Shown: one piece after another, positions 7,596 through 14,406 of the stretch
How positions within the stretch are numbered: the stretch's first letter is position 1
Layout: every line of letters starts with the position of its first letter
Assembly (NCBI GenBank): GCA_016342385.1
Contig: JAEINM010000045.1
Coordinates: forward strand, 1-15,304
Origin: Spirochaetaceae bacterium
Lineage (GTDB): Bacteria; Spirochaetota; Spirochaetia; DSM-2461
DNA length: 15,304 nt
Reading direction: 5' to 3'
Program-made: the position numbers and the translations under genes
The notes under the pieces: generated by a model
The model's input: the letters and a program-made list of their open reading frames with translations, nothing else
The model's database searches: none
Told to the model about the DNA's origin: nothing

Positions 7596-7665
7596 TAAAA
7601 ACCCCTCTCTCCTATCATCTCACGGAATTCTGCTCCCTCTCAGGCTTCCCCAAAGGGGAGAGTAA
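7596..7665 (-). repeat. GC-rich structured element after the large lipoprotein gene (terminator- or repeat-like)
   Basis: Directly after the stop of the lipoprotein gene lies a C/G-rich island in AT-rich surroundings. It holds a small hairpin, CCCC-aaa-GGGG (7648-7658), and an outer pair CTCTCC (7607-7612) with GGAGAG (7657-7662). Read on the minus strand, it is followed by AGGGG and a run of five T. It may end transcription of the lipoprotein gene. Its style also recalls the short C-rich intergenic mosaic elements seen in many copies in some bacterial genomes. Only one copy is in this window. Confidence 0.4.
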
Positions 7666-9570
7666 TTACTGATTATATAGTTCCATCAGTGCTTCTCTGC
7701 ATTCATTACAGAGAATGTCCTCTTTGGAGTCCTGTTCCTCCAGACTGTGGGGATAGGCCCGGGCGCAATTTGACACAGTGCAGCGGGGAATCCCCAGGAT
7801 AAATCCCGTGGAGGAAAGACTCTGGTTAACACTTCTTTTAATTGTTCTCGTCAGTGGAGTCTCTTCAGTGTAGAATCTGTGAATACTCATAACGGCGCTT
7901 CCCGGTCCATTCCACCCAAAGAGGAAATTGTAATCCTCAGCGTAGATATCTTTCAATGTGACTCCCAGAACACCCACGACGTTGGGTTTCTTCAGTTCAT
8001 CCCCATAAGCTCTCTTCAGATCCTCACGAAGAACCCTGGCATTATACTGAGGATTCATTCTCTTTATCAGATCGGGCCATAGCTCTTTTCCCTTCTCACT
8101 CTGATTGTAGAGATACTCAACAAAGATGTATTTCTCTCCTAAGGACAGGTCCTCAGAACTGTCAAAGCCCAACTCCTTTAATATTTCATTGTATTCATCT
8201 TTTCTGTTTTCTGTAAAATCATCGACAATCCCGAAAATATACCGGTCAAGCATAATCTGGGGACTTCGAAAATCTGTTTCATTCAACCCCAATTCCTCAA
8301 ATCCTGTGGATACTCTTATTTTGAATTCCTCGCTGATTCTGGATTTCAGTGCGTTTAAAATATAATCAGGTATGTATTCATAGGGGTGGATGAGAAGCAC
8401 TTTGTCGTAATTCTCCGGTATTTGCAACTCCTCTACCGGAGGCATTTGCTCTTTAATGTCTCTGGAAAGGGATAGGATTATTTCATCGTTACAGTTTCTG
8501 AGGATATGATTGAGGCGGCTTGAAACTAGTGAATAATCTCCCCTCACATATTCAATTTTTGCTGTTCTCACTTGTGTTTCCCAGTCCCTGGAATCGAGTC
8601 GTAAGCCCTTTTTATAGAAATCATAAGATCTGTCCAGATTATTCATACGCATATAGTGATTACCCAGATTAAAATAGACCGTTGTATATTCTCGAGCCGA
8701 AACATTATAGAGTCCATCGATTTCTATGGCCTGCATTTCAAGAGTCAGAATCTCATCGTGGGAGGCAATTTTTACAGTAGCTTCGGGTAGTGAAACCTTC
8801 CACTTCAGTTTATTCCAGAAACCATTTTCAGCTAACAATTCTTCGACGATGGGATTAGTACTCTCGCGGTATTTATCTTCTTCTCCAAAACCGGAAGCCC
8901 AGAAGATCCGTCCCAGTCTATAGGCTTCGCCGTATTCTTCCCAGGAGTTGTAATATTGCTGAATTTTGTTTCCAAAATAAAGGAGCATATTCCAGCTTTC
9001 ATTTTCAGTTAAAAATCCCACCTGATATCCCCATCGGATTAAAGATGTCATTCTTCCCAGATCCCAGGCTACCAGATCAATTTTTCCGTATTCATCGGAG
9101 TTGTTCCTCATAAAGGAATAATAATTTTTTTGTTTCTCACTAAGGGGTTCTACTTTAACAATATCCTCTACGGGGAGATTGTCATATTCCTGAATAAGTT
9201 TTCTCAATGAGAGGAAAGTGTCGTTATGGCCGGAATATTCCATATGGGAAATTCTTTCCAGCAGATCCTCTCTGTTTTGAATTCCCCAGTCACGGGACAG
9301 GACTGTCTTCCAGACTGCGGTTGAATCATCTGATATTTCCATTACTTCCAGAGTATCGAGATTGGAATTGTTTTTAGACATAATGATTGCCGGCAGAGCG
9401 ACAAGCCATATCTTCAGGTTTTCATTCAGTTTTGGGTATTCCGTCGTCCCGATCGTTTCTTCGAAGGTGGTTCTCAGGTTCAGGTTTTCTTCATTAAATG
9501 TGTTTTTATAGGAACTGCAGCTGCTGATCAGCAGAAAAATTATTAAGAGTTTTATAATCAGTTTTTTCAT
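7666..9570 (-). CDS. Lipoprotein with DUF1266, TPR-like and catalytically dead archaemetzincin-like domains
   Basis: The protein has 634 residues from ATG 9570, chosen because it yields a lipoprotein signal peptide (MKKLIIKLLIIFLLISSC, Cys18). The longer frame from 9621 would bury this signal. Residues about 84-250 fit DUF1266: SRDWGIQNREDLLERI with GH nearby, AWDLGRMTSLIRWGYQVGFL, and SWEEYGEAYRLGRIFWASGF. Residues about 297-360 form one or two TPR-like helical pairs (YFNLGNHYMRMNNLDRSYDF). Residues about 386-634 resemble archaemetzincin: LGVTLKDIYAEDYNFLFGW, SAVMSIHRFY, and a four-Cys site C597-x4-C602-x18-C621-x2-C624. Where archaemetzincins carry HELGHxxGLxHC, this protein has SSTGFILGIPRC (586-597). 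The three zinc-binding His and the catalytic Glu are all missing, while Gly, Pro and Cys remain. It is therefore probably an envelope-anchored binding or scaffold protein, not a protease. No Shine-Dalgarno is obvious. The small lipoprotein gene diverges upstream. Confidence 0.82.
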   Translation of the reverse strand: MKKLIIKLLIIFLLISSCSSYKNTFNEENLNLRTTFEETIGTTEYPKLNENLKIWLVALPAIIMSKNNSNLDTLEVMEISDDSTAVWKTVLSRDWGIQNREDLLERISHMEYSGHNDTFLSLRKLIQEYDNLPVEDIVKVEPLSEKQKNYYSFMRNNSDEYGKIDLVAWDLGRMTSLIRWGYQVGFLTENESWNMLLYFGNKIQQYYNSWEEYGEAYRLGRIFWASGFGEEDKYRESTNPIVEELLAENGFWNKLKWKVSLPEATVKIASHDEILTLEMQAIEIDGLYNVSAREYTTVYFNLGNHYMRMNNLDRSYDFYKKGLRLDSRDWETQVRTAKIEYVRGDYSLVSSRLNHILRNCNDEIILSLSRDIKEQMPPVEELQIPENYDKVLLIHPYEYIPDYILNALKSRISEEFKIRVSTGFEELGLNETDFRSPQIMLDRYIFGIVDDFTENRKDEYNEILKELGFDSSEDLSLGEKYIFVEYLYNQSEKGKELWPDLIKRMNPQYNARVLREDLKRAYGDELKKPNVVGVLGVTLKDIYAEDYNFLFGWNGPGSAVMSIHRFYTEETPLTRTIKRSVNQSLSSTGFILGIPRCTVSNCARAYPHSLEEQDSKEDILCNECREALMELYNQ

Positions 9571-9700
9571 AATAATAAAATAGCATGGAATCCTTTTGTT
9601 TAGAATCAGATAATTTCTCAAATCAATTATACCATGGGAAAAAGTAACACTTTCTCCATTGGGTCTTGTTAAAATATTACAAAACCTAAGGGAGTTTCAT

Positions 9701-10120
9701 ATGAAAAAATACTATTTACCCATGATAATTGCTTTACTATTGCTGACAAGCGGGTGCGCAATAGGAGGATTAGTTGAGGCTGATCAATTGGATGGGACAT
9801 GGGTCAGTGATGATTTTTATACGACAAATTCACAGCCTTATTATGTTTATTACGATTTTAGATCTCTCTCTGTAGATCTAGATGGAGACCAGCGGGGTAG
9901 ATACAGAATCTGCGCCTATAGAGACACTTTCTGGTGGGATACTAATTATCAGTTACTCGAAGAGGGTGATTACACAACTGATTATTTGAGAGGAATAATC
10001 ACAATAATTCCCTATTCAGGTGAGAGCCGGATTTTACACTATACTCTGTCGGATAATTTTCTGGTCTTTACTGATACCCACTGGTGGACAGCAAATTACA
10101 TTTCCTTAAGGAAGTTGTAA
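9701..10120 (+). CDS. Small lipoprotein of unknown function
   Basis: The protein has 139 residues. The signal peptide MKKYYLPMIIALLLLTSGC gives lipidated Cys19. The mature part is rich in aromatic residues and beta-prone (LDGTWVSDDFY, TFWWDTNY, ILHYTLSDNFLVFTD, HWWTANYISLRKL). A DGTW start, repeated strands and a final L-x-Y-T-L-x-x-N-x-L pattern recall small lipocalin-like beta-barrel domains. I do not recognise the family. ATG 9701 has a clear AAGGGAG site (9688-9694). The frame from 9659 would add residues ahead of the signal peptide. It diverges from the large DUF1266 lipoprotein, sharing a 130-nt intergenic region, so the two may be co-regulated. Confidence 0.8.
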   Translation: MKKYYLPMIIALLLLTSGCAIGGLVEADQLDGTWVSDDFYTTNSQPYYVYYDFRSLSVDLDGDQRGRYRICAYRDTFWWDTNYQLLEEGDYTTDYLRGIITIIPYSGESRILHYTLSDNFLVFTDTHWWTANYISLRKL

Positions 10121-10160
10121 ATCTAAAGAGATTCCAGCTATAATCGGCTTCTGATTTATT

Positions 10161-10415
10161 TCAATTACCTGTTGTATTATCTATTTTTCCCGAGTCACGT
10201 TTAAAGGTGAAAGTTCCCCATATCATGCCTACGGCCAGTATCACGATCACCGGAACCCACCATTGGAGCAACAGTAAAAACATAGCAATATAAAATAATC
10301 CAAATAGCAGCCCGATCAGAGCTGTGTAGACAATCCAGTATAGCCATATTGGTTTGTTTGATAGATATGAAATAATGTTTACCTGGAATCTCTCGATCAT
10401 TTCTTTAATATTCAT
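10161..10415 (-). CDS. Small two-TM membrane protein of unknown function
   Basis: The protein has 84 residues. A short amphipathic N-terminus (MNIKEMIERFQVNIISYLSN) is followed by two adjacent hydrophobic segments (about 23-47 and 51-70) and a polar C-terminal tail. ATG 10415 has AAGGG about 8 nt upstream, whereas the longer frame from 10454 lacks a ribosome site. No family was recognised. It converges on the small lipoprotein gene, with 40 nt between the stops. Confidence 0.6.
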   Translation of the reverse strand: MNIKEMIERFQVNIISYLSNKPIWLYWIVYTALIGLLFGLFYIAMFLLLLQWWVPVIVILAVGMIWGTFTFKRDSGKIDNTTGN

Positions 10416-10741
10416 GTTATAACCCTTATATTGATAAACTGACATTGAGCCCATGGGGCTTCTGATTATAATGTACTTATTTTTTTGTTAAAAAGCACTG
10501 TTTATAAATAAAGAAGTTGTGCGGGACTCATTACCGGTCTCTTTTATTGGTAGAAAATGTAATGATCAGATTCTGTTGGAAAACAATCTCCAAAATACCG
10601 ATCTTTTGGAATTGTATTATGTGAAACAAAAAAAATACTTATCCGACATTCTGTGAGCAAATATTATTGATCTATAGAAATTGTGAAAACTTTAATATTA
10701 TGGATTATGATAGAGATATGATATTTCATGGGGAGTATACA
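10416..10741. other. Intergenic region between divergent genes, little structure seen
   Basis: These 326 nt separate the small two-TM gene (minus) from the dienelactone-hydrolase-like gene (plus), and promoters for both must lie here. I found no well-spaced -35/-10 pair. The only repeat is a 5-bp AGCCC/GGGCT hairpin at 10448-10460 without a T-run. Frames that extend the hydrolase upstream (TTG 10667, ATG 10700) add residues unlike the family. No RNA gene is evident. Confidence 0.4.
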
Positions 10742-11434
10742 ATGGCAGTTACTGAAACATTTAAAGCCGAGGATAATGTTGAAATTACAGCAGATGTTTA
10801 TCAGAAACACAATAAATCAGCACCATTTATAGTGCTTTTTCATCAAGCCGGAACCAGCCGCGGAGAATATAATGAAATAGCGCCCAGATTAAATACGCTT
10901 GGATTTAACTGTATGGCCATAGATCAGCGATCGGGGGACACATTTAATGGGAAAAGCAATGCCACGAATTTATCTGCGAAAAAAATGGCTAAAGGCACAG
11001 ATTATATTGATACAATTGCAGATATGAAAGCAGCTGTAAACTATGCAAAAGCCAAATATTCAGATGATAACATTATTCTCTGGGGAAGTTCTTATTCCGC
11101 TGCTCTTGTTATTTTATTAAATGGCCTGAATCAGATTGAAGCAGATGGGATTTTATCGTTCTCTCCCGGGGAATATTTAGGTTCGGAAAATAATGTTGCC
11201 TCTTCGTGTCACTCCATAAGTGTTCCGATTTTTATAACTTCTGCCAAAAACGAGAAATCCAACTGGTGGAATATCTATGAGTCTATTTCATCGGAACAAA
11301 AGAGATTCTTTCTTCCGGAAACCGGAGATGGAAGACATGGATCCAGTGCATTATTTGCCACAGAAAAGACCAGTGAAGAGTATTGGGAGGCCGTGGAATC
11401 TTTTCTTAAGGAATTTTTTCTTAAACCACAGTGA
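10742..11434 (+). CDS. Dienelactone-hydrolase-like alpha/beta hydrolase, cytosolic
   Basis: The protein has 230 residues with no signal peptide. The motif order is FIVLFHQAG (oxyanion loop), IDQRSGD, a helix ADMKAAVNYAK, the nucleophile elbow ILWGSSYSA with S117, then LSFSPGEYL, VPIFITSAKNE and GDGRHGSS with H199. The third triad residue is normally an Asp after the seventh strand (GxxD). Here that place reads SAKNE, so the acid would be E171 or absent. ATG 10742 is chosen because GGGGAG (10730-10735) lies 6 nt upstream and homology begins soon after. The role is probably carboxylesterase or peptidase-like acyl hydrolysis on a small soluble substrate. It stands alone, with no operon partner. 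Confidence 0.8.
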   Translation: MAVTETFKAEDNVEITADVYQKHNKSAPFIVLFHQAGTSRGEYNEIAPRLNTLGFNCMAIDQRSGDTFNGKSNATNLSAKKMAKGTDYIDTIADMKAAVNYAKAKYSDDNIILWGSSYSAALVILLNGLNQIEADGILSFSPGEYLGSENNVASSCHSISVPIFITSAKNEKSNWWNIYESISSEQKRFFLPETGDGRHGSSALFATEKTSEEYWEAVESFLKEFFLKPQ

Positions 11435-11525
11435 ATTCAACCATTGTACCTGCCTTCATAGTGAAAGAACGGGAACCGACTTTAACAATCACACAGGACA
11501 CATTACATTGTAATTGGTCACTGAG

Positions 11526-11592
11526 CCTGATTATATATGAAGGGAGAATTATTTAATAGATTTGAGCTCTGATTCGTAATCAGGTTCATATA
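11526..11592. repeat. Two inverted-repeat pairs in A-B / A'-B' order
   Basis: CCTGATTA (11526-11533) is the exact reverse complement of TAATCAGG (11577-11584). The next 8 nt, TATATGAA (11534-11541), is the exact reverse complement of TTCATATA (11585-11592). The two halves keep the same order on both sides, so the pairs cross and cannot form one simple hairpin. A GAGCTC palindrome (11564-11569) lies between them. The function is unknown; a mutually exclusive pair of hairpins or a protein-binding site is possible. Confidence 0.55.
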
Positions 11593-11660
11593 CAATTTGC
11601 CGCTTAATATGCCTTTACAACCATTCAACAAGCTTTAATAACCATCTGCCTTATTCGTTT

Positions 11661-11688
11661 TTGAATACTCCTAATAACAATTTATATT
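11661..11688 (+). promoter_or_regulatory. Candidate sigma-70-type promoter of the bactofilin-like gene
   Basis: TTGAAT (11661-11666) and TATATT (11683-11688) are separated by 16 nt. Transcription would start near 11695, leaving a short leader with a strong AAGGAG site (11706-11711) 6 nt before the ATG at 11718. Confidence 0.45.
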
Positions 11689-11717
11689 TGGGTTAGAAAA
11701 AAATTAAGGAGATCAAA

Positions 11718-12875
11718 ATGAATAAATATTTTACAAAGGCTTTACTCGTTGTAACAGCACTGTTGTTAACAACCACTGTACTTTCTGCTCAGGATAGGGA
11801 TGTCGATTTCGATGGGGGAAGTATTCAAATTGTTGCGGTTGAAGGAAACAGAACGACCAGGGAAGGTAAAACCTTCAATGGTGATTTTTTCTATGGCGGA
11901 AAGGACATAGAGTACTCCGGAAGGGCAGATGATATATATCTTATGTCCCGACGTGTTAACTTCAGCGGGAATTCAACAGGATCTTTATGGGCCTTTGGTA
12001 ACAAAGTCCAGATAAGCGGCGTTGTTGAGGGAAACCTTCACAGCGCGGGGAATGATTTTAAAATAGCCGGTCATATAAAGGAAACAGCCTTTATCGGAGG
12101 AGACAGCATTCTTATTACACCCGAAGCGGTTATCGATGGCACTCTGATTGTCGCCGGCCGGACAATTGAAATAAGCGGTTTATTGAACAATGGGCTTTTA
12201 GGAGGTGGAGGAGAAATTATAATTGATGCTCCTGTAACGGGGAATGTCACTGTTAATACAGGAAAACTGATTATTACAGAGAGGGGTTCAATTAGTGGAA
12301 ATCTCACTTATGATTCAAAAGAAGAAATATCTGATAGAGAAAAAGCAAGAGTAGGCGGTGTGGTAAAATTCGATATTCTTGAAGATTTTGATAAAGGCTT
12401 TGATGAGGATTTTGGAAGTTTTTTTGTCTTTATTGCCTGTTCAATTGTCATAGCAACTCTATTGATTGCGGGACTTCTCATTCTTCTTCTTCCCGGTGTG
12501 AAAACGCTATTTTCAAAAAGCAGAGATGGTAAAGAAATAGGAAAAACTCTTTTGTGGGGCCTTATTCCTCTCTTTGTCTATCCTCTGGCAGTTATTGTGA
12601 CTATTCCCTTATTTCCCTTATCAATTGCACTGGGACTGGCCCTCTTTCCACTAGCAGCTCTTGTGACAATCATGGGGCTGGCTCTTTCCGGTAAGTTTCT
12701 ATTTTCTCTCTTTAAGTGGAAAAATGACAATCTGCTGCTTCAGTATTTGTTGGCAGTTGGTATTTATATTGTTCTGTCCCTTATACCATTTATCGGTTGT
12801 CTCATTGGACTGGCAGTCACAGCTTTAGGTTCAGGTTTACTCATAAGCCGTGTATTTAAAGCGGATTTTTCATAA
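11718..12875 (+). CDS. Exported bactofilin-like beta-helix protein with C-terminal membrane domain
   Basis: The protein has 385 residues. A signal peptide (cleavage likely after VLSA, residue 24) is followed by a beta-helix region at about 45-200. It has short repeats of the bactofilin/polymer-forming type: RADDIYLMSRRVNFSGNSTG, then KVQISGVVEGNLHSAGNDFKIAG, then VIDGTLIVAGRTIEISG, ending with GNVTVNTGKLIITERGSISG. After an acidic linker (about 215-235) come about four to six TM segments to the C-terminus, with Pro-rich loops such as FVYPLAVIVTIPLFPLS. Classical bactofilins are cytosolic polymers. In this combined form the beta-helix would lie outside the inner membrane, anchored by the C-terminal domain. 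It has a good ribosome site, its own candidate promoter, and a strong terminator right after the stop, so it is probably a single-gene transcript. Confidence 0.82.
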   Translation: MNKYFTKALLVVTALLLTTTVLSAQDRDVDFDGGSIQIVAVEGNRTTREGKTFNGDFFYGGKDIEYSGRADDIYLMSRRVNFSGNSTGSLWAFGNKVQISGVVEGNLHSAGNDFKIAGHIKETAFIGGDSILITPEAVIDGTLIVAGRTIEISGLLNNGLLGGGGEIIIDAPVTGNVTVNTGKLIITERGSISGNLTYDSKEEISDREKARVGGVVKFDILEDFDKGFDEDFGSFFVFIACSIVIATLLIAGLLILLLPGVKTLFSKSRDGKEIGKTLLWGLIPLFVYPLAVIVTIPLFPLSIALGLALFPLAALVTIMGLALSGKFLFSLFKWKNDNLLLQYLLAVGIYIVLSLIPFIGCLIGLAVTALGSGLLISRVFKADFS

Positions 12876-12888
12876 AATAACCTGAAAG

Positions 12889-12917
12889 AAAAGGGGAGCC
12901 CGGCTCCCCTTTTTTTT
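12889..12917 (+). terminator. Strong Rho-independent terminator
   Basis: AAAAGGGGAGC pairs exactly with GCTCCCCTTTT around a CCG loop, an 11-bp stem followed by eight T in all (12910-12917). It lies 13 nt after the bactofilin-like stop. The A-run on the 5' side could also give weak termination on the minus strand. Confidence 0.93.
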
Positions 12918-13243
12918 ATTTATGGCATATCTCTTTTCTATGGAGTAATGACAACACACGTAAAATAATCCGGCTTACAGGTAGACAGGACAATGCTGCA
13001 GCTGACTGGTCATTTTTATAAAGATGATATGAACCTGAAAATAAATTATATCAGGAAAGATAAAGCTGATATATAAATAGAGTATGAGAGTTGAAACCTT
13101 ATACTCCTGTCCAACTAGCCGGATAAATATGGGATTTAGTTGAGAGGAATGTGTGAATCTGAAAAATGGCGGGTGTACAAGAGATATTTTTTTTATTAAG
13201 ATTTTTACTGTTTATATATAAATAATCAGGAGGCTGGTTGAAC
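12918..13243. other. Long non-coding stretch with a possible structured RNA
   Basis: No gene is seen in these 326 nt between the terminator and the next start. Two segments far apart can pair: CCGGCT (12970-12975) with AGCCGG (13117-13122), and GACAGGA (12984-12990) with TCCTGTC (13105-13111). Together they close a loop of about 150 nt. Inside lie CCTGA/TCAGG (from about 13034 to 13055) and GAGTAT/ATACTC (13080-13085 with 13101-13106), the latter partly overlapping the closing stem. The stretch could hold a small RNA or leader for the downstream membrane gene. It matches no riboswitch class that I recognise. Confidence 0.35.
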
Positions 13244-13909
13244 ATGAAAGCACTTTTAATAAAACAGGCGTTAATTCAGATAAAACAGGAAAATGACAAA
13301 CTCTTCTATGACTCCTATCTTATCATCAGAAGATCAATCGGGATTCTGGGAATCCTCCTGCCGATTCTCCTCATTTTAGGCGGACTGGTATCACCTGACC
13401 GGAGCATTGAAACATCCCTGAGTGCCTATTATCACAACAATCTGGGAGATGTTTTTGTCCTGATACTCGGCGCGGCGGCCTTACTGCTCATAGCCTATAG
13501 AGGGAATAAGATTGGTGTCAGGATTCTGACGACAGCGGGGGGAATCATGGCAATGCTCGTCATCCTGTTTCCCACAAAGATGGACGGTGTCCCCATCCCC
13601 TATGGCGTTTTTCTCATATCGCCCGGTCCCTCGTGGTTTCTGCATAACATTTTTGCACTAAGCTTTTTTATTATATTGTCAGTTATCTCTTTTGTGCATT
13701 TTACCAAACACATTGAGGGTACTCCCGATTCAAGAATAAAGAAAAACAAGTGGTACAAGCTTTTTGGAATAATCATATTTATCAGCGCCATACTCTATGG
13801 TGTTTTTATACTTCTGTTCCCCGGATATCCAGTGCTCATAGCAGAAACCGTAGGGCTGGAAGCCATTGGTGCAACCTGGCTCATAAAAGGTTGGAAAAAA
13901 CAGGAATGA
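13244..13909 (+). CDS. Six-TM membrane protein of unknown function
   Basis: The protein has 221 residues. After a cytosolic helix (1-30) come about six TM segments. Recognisable pieces are a polar loop SIETSLSAYYHNNLGDVFV between TM1 and TM2, FPTKMDG after TM3, and an SWFLHNIFALSFF helix with a buried His. The SxSAYYH...DVFV and FPT...H pattern recurs in a group of uncharacterised bacterial membrane proteins related in shape to DUF998 and Frag1/DRAM. The conserved His and Asp could bind a ligand or metal, but the function is unknown. AGGAGG (13228-13233) lies 4 nt before TTG 13238 and 10 nt before ATG 13244. I prefer the ATG, though either is possible. Confidence 0.7.
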   Translation: MKALLIKQALIQIKQENDKLFYDSYLIIRRSIGILGILLPILLILGGLVSPDRSIETSLSAYYHNNLGDVFVLILGAAALLLIAYRGNKIGVRILTTAGGIMAMLVILFPTKMDGVPIPYGVFLISPGPSWFLHNIFALSFFIILSVISFVHFTKHIEGTPDSRIKKNKWYKLFGIIIFISAILYGVFILLFPGYPVLIAETVGLEAIGATWLIKGWKKQE

Positions 13910-14019
13910 GCCGCAAAAAAACCAATATTTGCCACAGCTTATTTCGGCGAAAAGGCTTTGGGTGATTTCTGGCATTTATTAGCACTGTCCCTATACAATC
14001 TGTCTGGTTCACTTATTTG

Positions 14020-14328
14020 TTAAGCCATCATTAATAGTGTTATAAGAAAAAGCGGCACATAGAGAATAGTCGCTACAATATTCCCAATCCAGGCATACAA
14101 TATTTTTTTAGGCTCAAATCTGATAATGAGAAAGTGAATTATGACAGTGGCGATTATTCCTATGGAAAACGTGAGATAGTGACCGATTAATAGTCCCCCG
14201 TATTTCGATGTATTAATACCCGGTTCGTTAACAGTTCTCCAGTATAACATTCTCAAGCTGATTGAACTCAATAGGGAAAACCAGAAGAGGGGAGAGAGTA
14301 TAATAAGTGGTTTTATCTTTTTTCCCAT
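14020..14328 (-). CDS. Small three-TM membrane protein of unknown function
   Basis: The protein has 102 residues from ATG 14328 (MGKKIKPLIILSPLF). Three hydrophobic segments lie at about 7-24, 42-65 and 73-100, with a polar loop RTVNEPGINTSKYGG between the first two. The frame extends upstream to 14424, but that part reads through the terminator hairpin of the esterase gene and has low-complexity content, so it is left out. No Shine-Dalgarno is evident at 14328. No family was recognised. Being downstream of a terminator, it probably needs its own promoter in the AT-rich 14329-14361 stretch. Confidence 0.5.
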   Translation of the reverse strand: MGKKIKPLIILSPLFWFSLLSSISLRMLYWRTVNEPGINTSKYGGLLIGHYLTFSIGIIATVIIHFLIIRFEPKKILYAWIGNIVATILYVPLFLITLLMMA

Positions 14329-14361
14329 TATGTAAATTGTATTATTAATATTATTTCTATG

Positions 14362-14406
14362 ACAGATAAAAAAGCAGAAATACAGTGTCTCTGCTTTTTT
14401 ATCTGT
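14362..14406 (-). terminator. 17-bp hairpin terminator overlapping the esterase stop codon
   Basis: ACAGATAAAAAAGCAGA (14362-14378) and TCTGCTTTTTTATCTGT (14390-14406) are exact reverse complements around an 11-nt loop. On the minus strand the core is GCAGA-loop-TCTGC followed by six T. The outer A/T part also pairs, and the TAA stop (14399-14401) lies inside the stem. The same structure gives a T-run in the plus direction, so it may end transcription from both sides. Confidence 0.85.

Larger units (their letters stand above)
11435..11717. other. Intergenic region with swapped inverted repeats and a promoter
   Basis: No coding frame is convincing here. The region carries two exact 8-nt inverted-repeat pairs (11526-11592, listed separately) and a promoter-like pair just before the bactofilin-like gene. 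There is no T-rich terminator after the hydrolase stop, so some read-through is possible. Confidence 0.4.

Noticed and set aside
10448..10460. AGCCC-atg-GGGCT hairpin as a terminator
   Set aside because: The stem has only 5 bp, no T-run follows on either strand, and it lies upstream of both neighbouring genes.
12970..13122. Integron attC-like or phage attachment site
   Set aside because: No GTTRRRY/RYYYAAC core pair is seen and no integrase or cassette-like gene is nearby.
13730..13975. Frames on both strands overlapping the end of the six-TM gene
   Set aside because: They are shadows of the real gene; neither has a ribosome site or a plausible protein.
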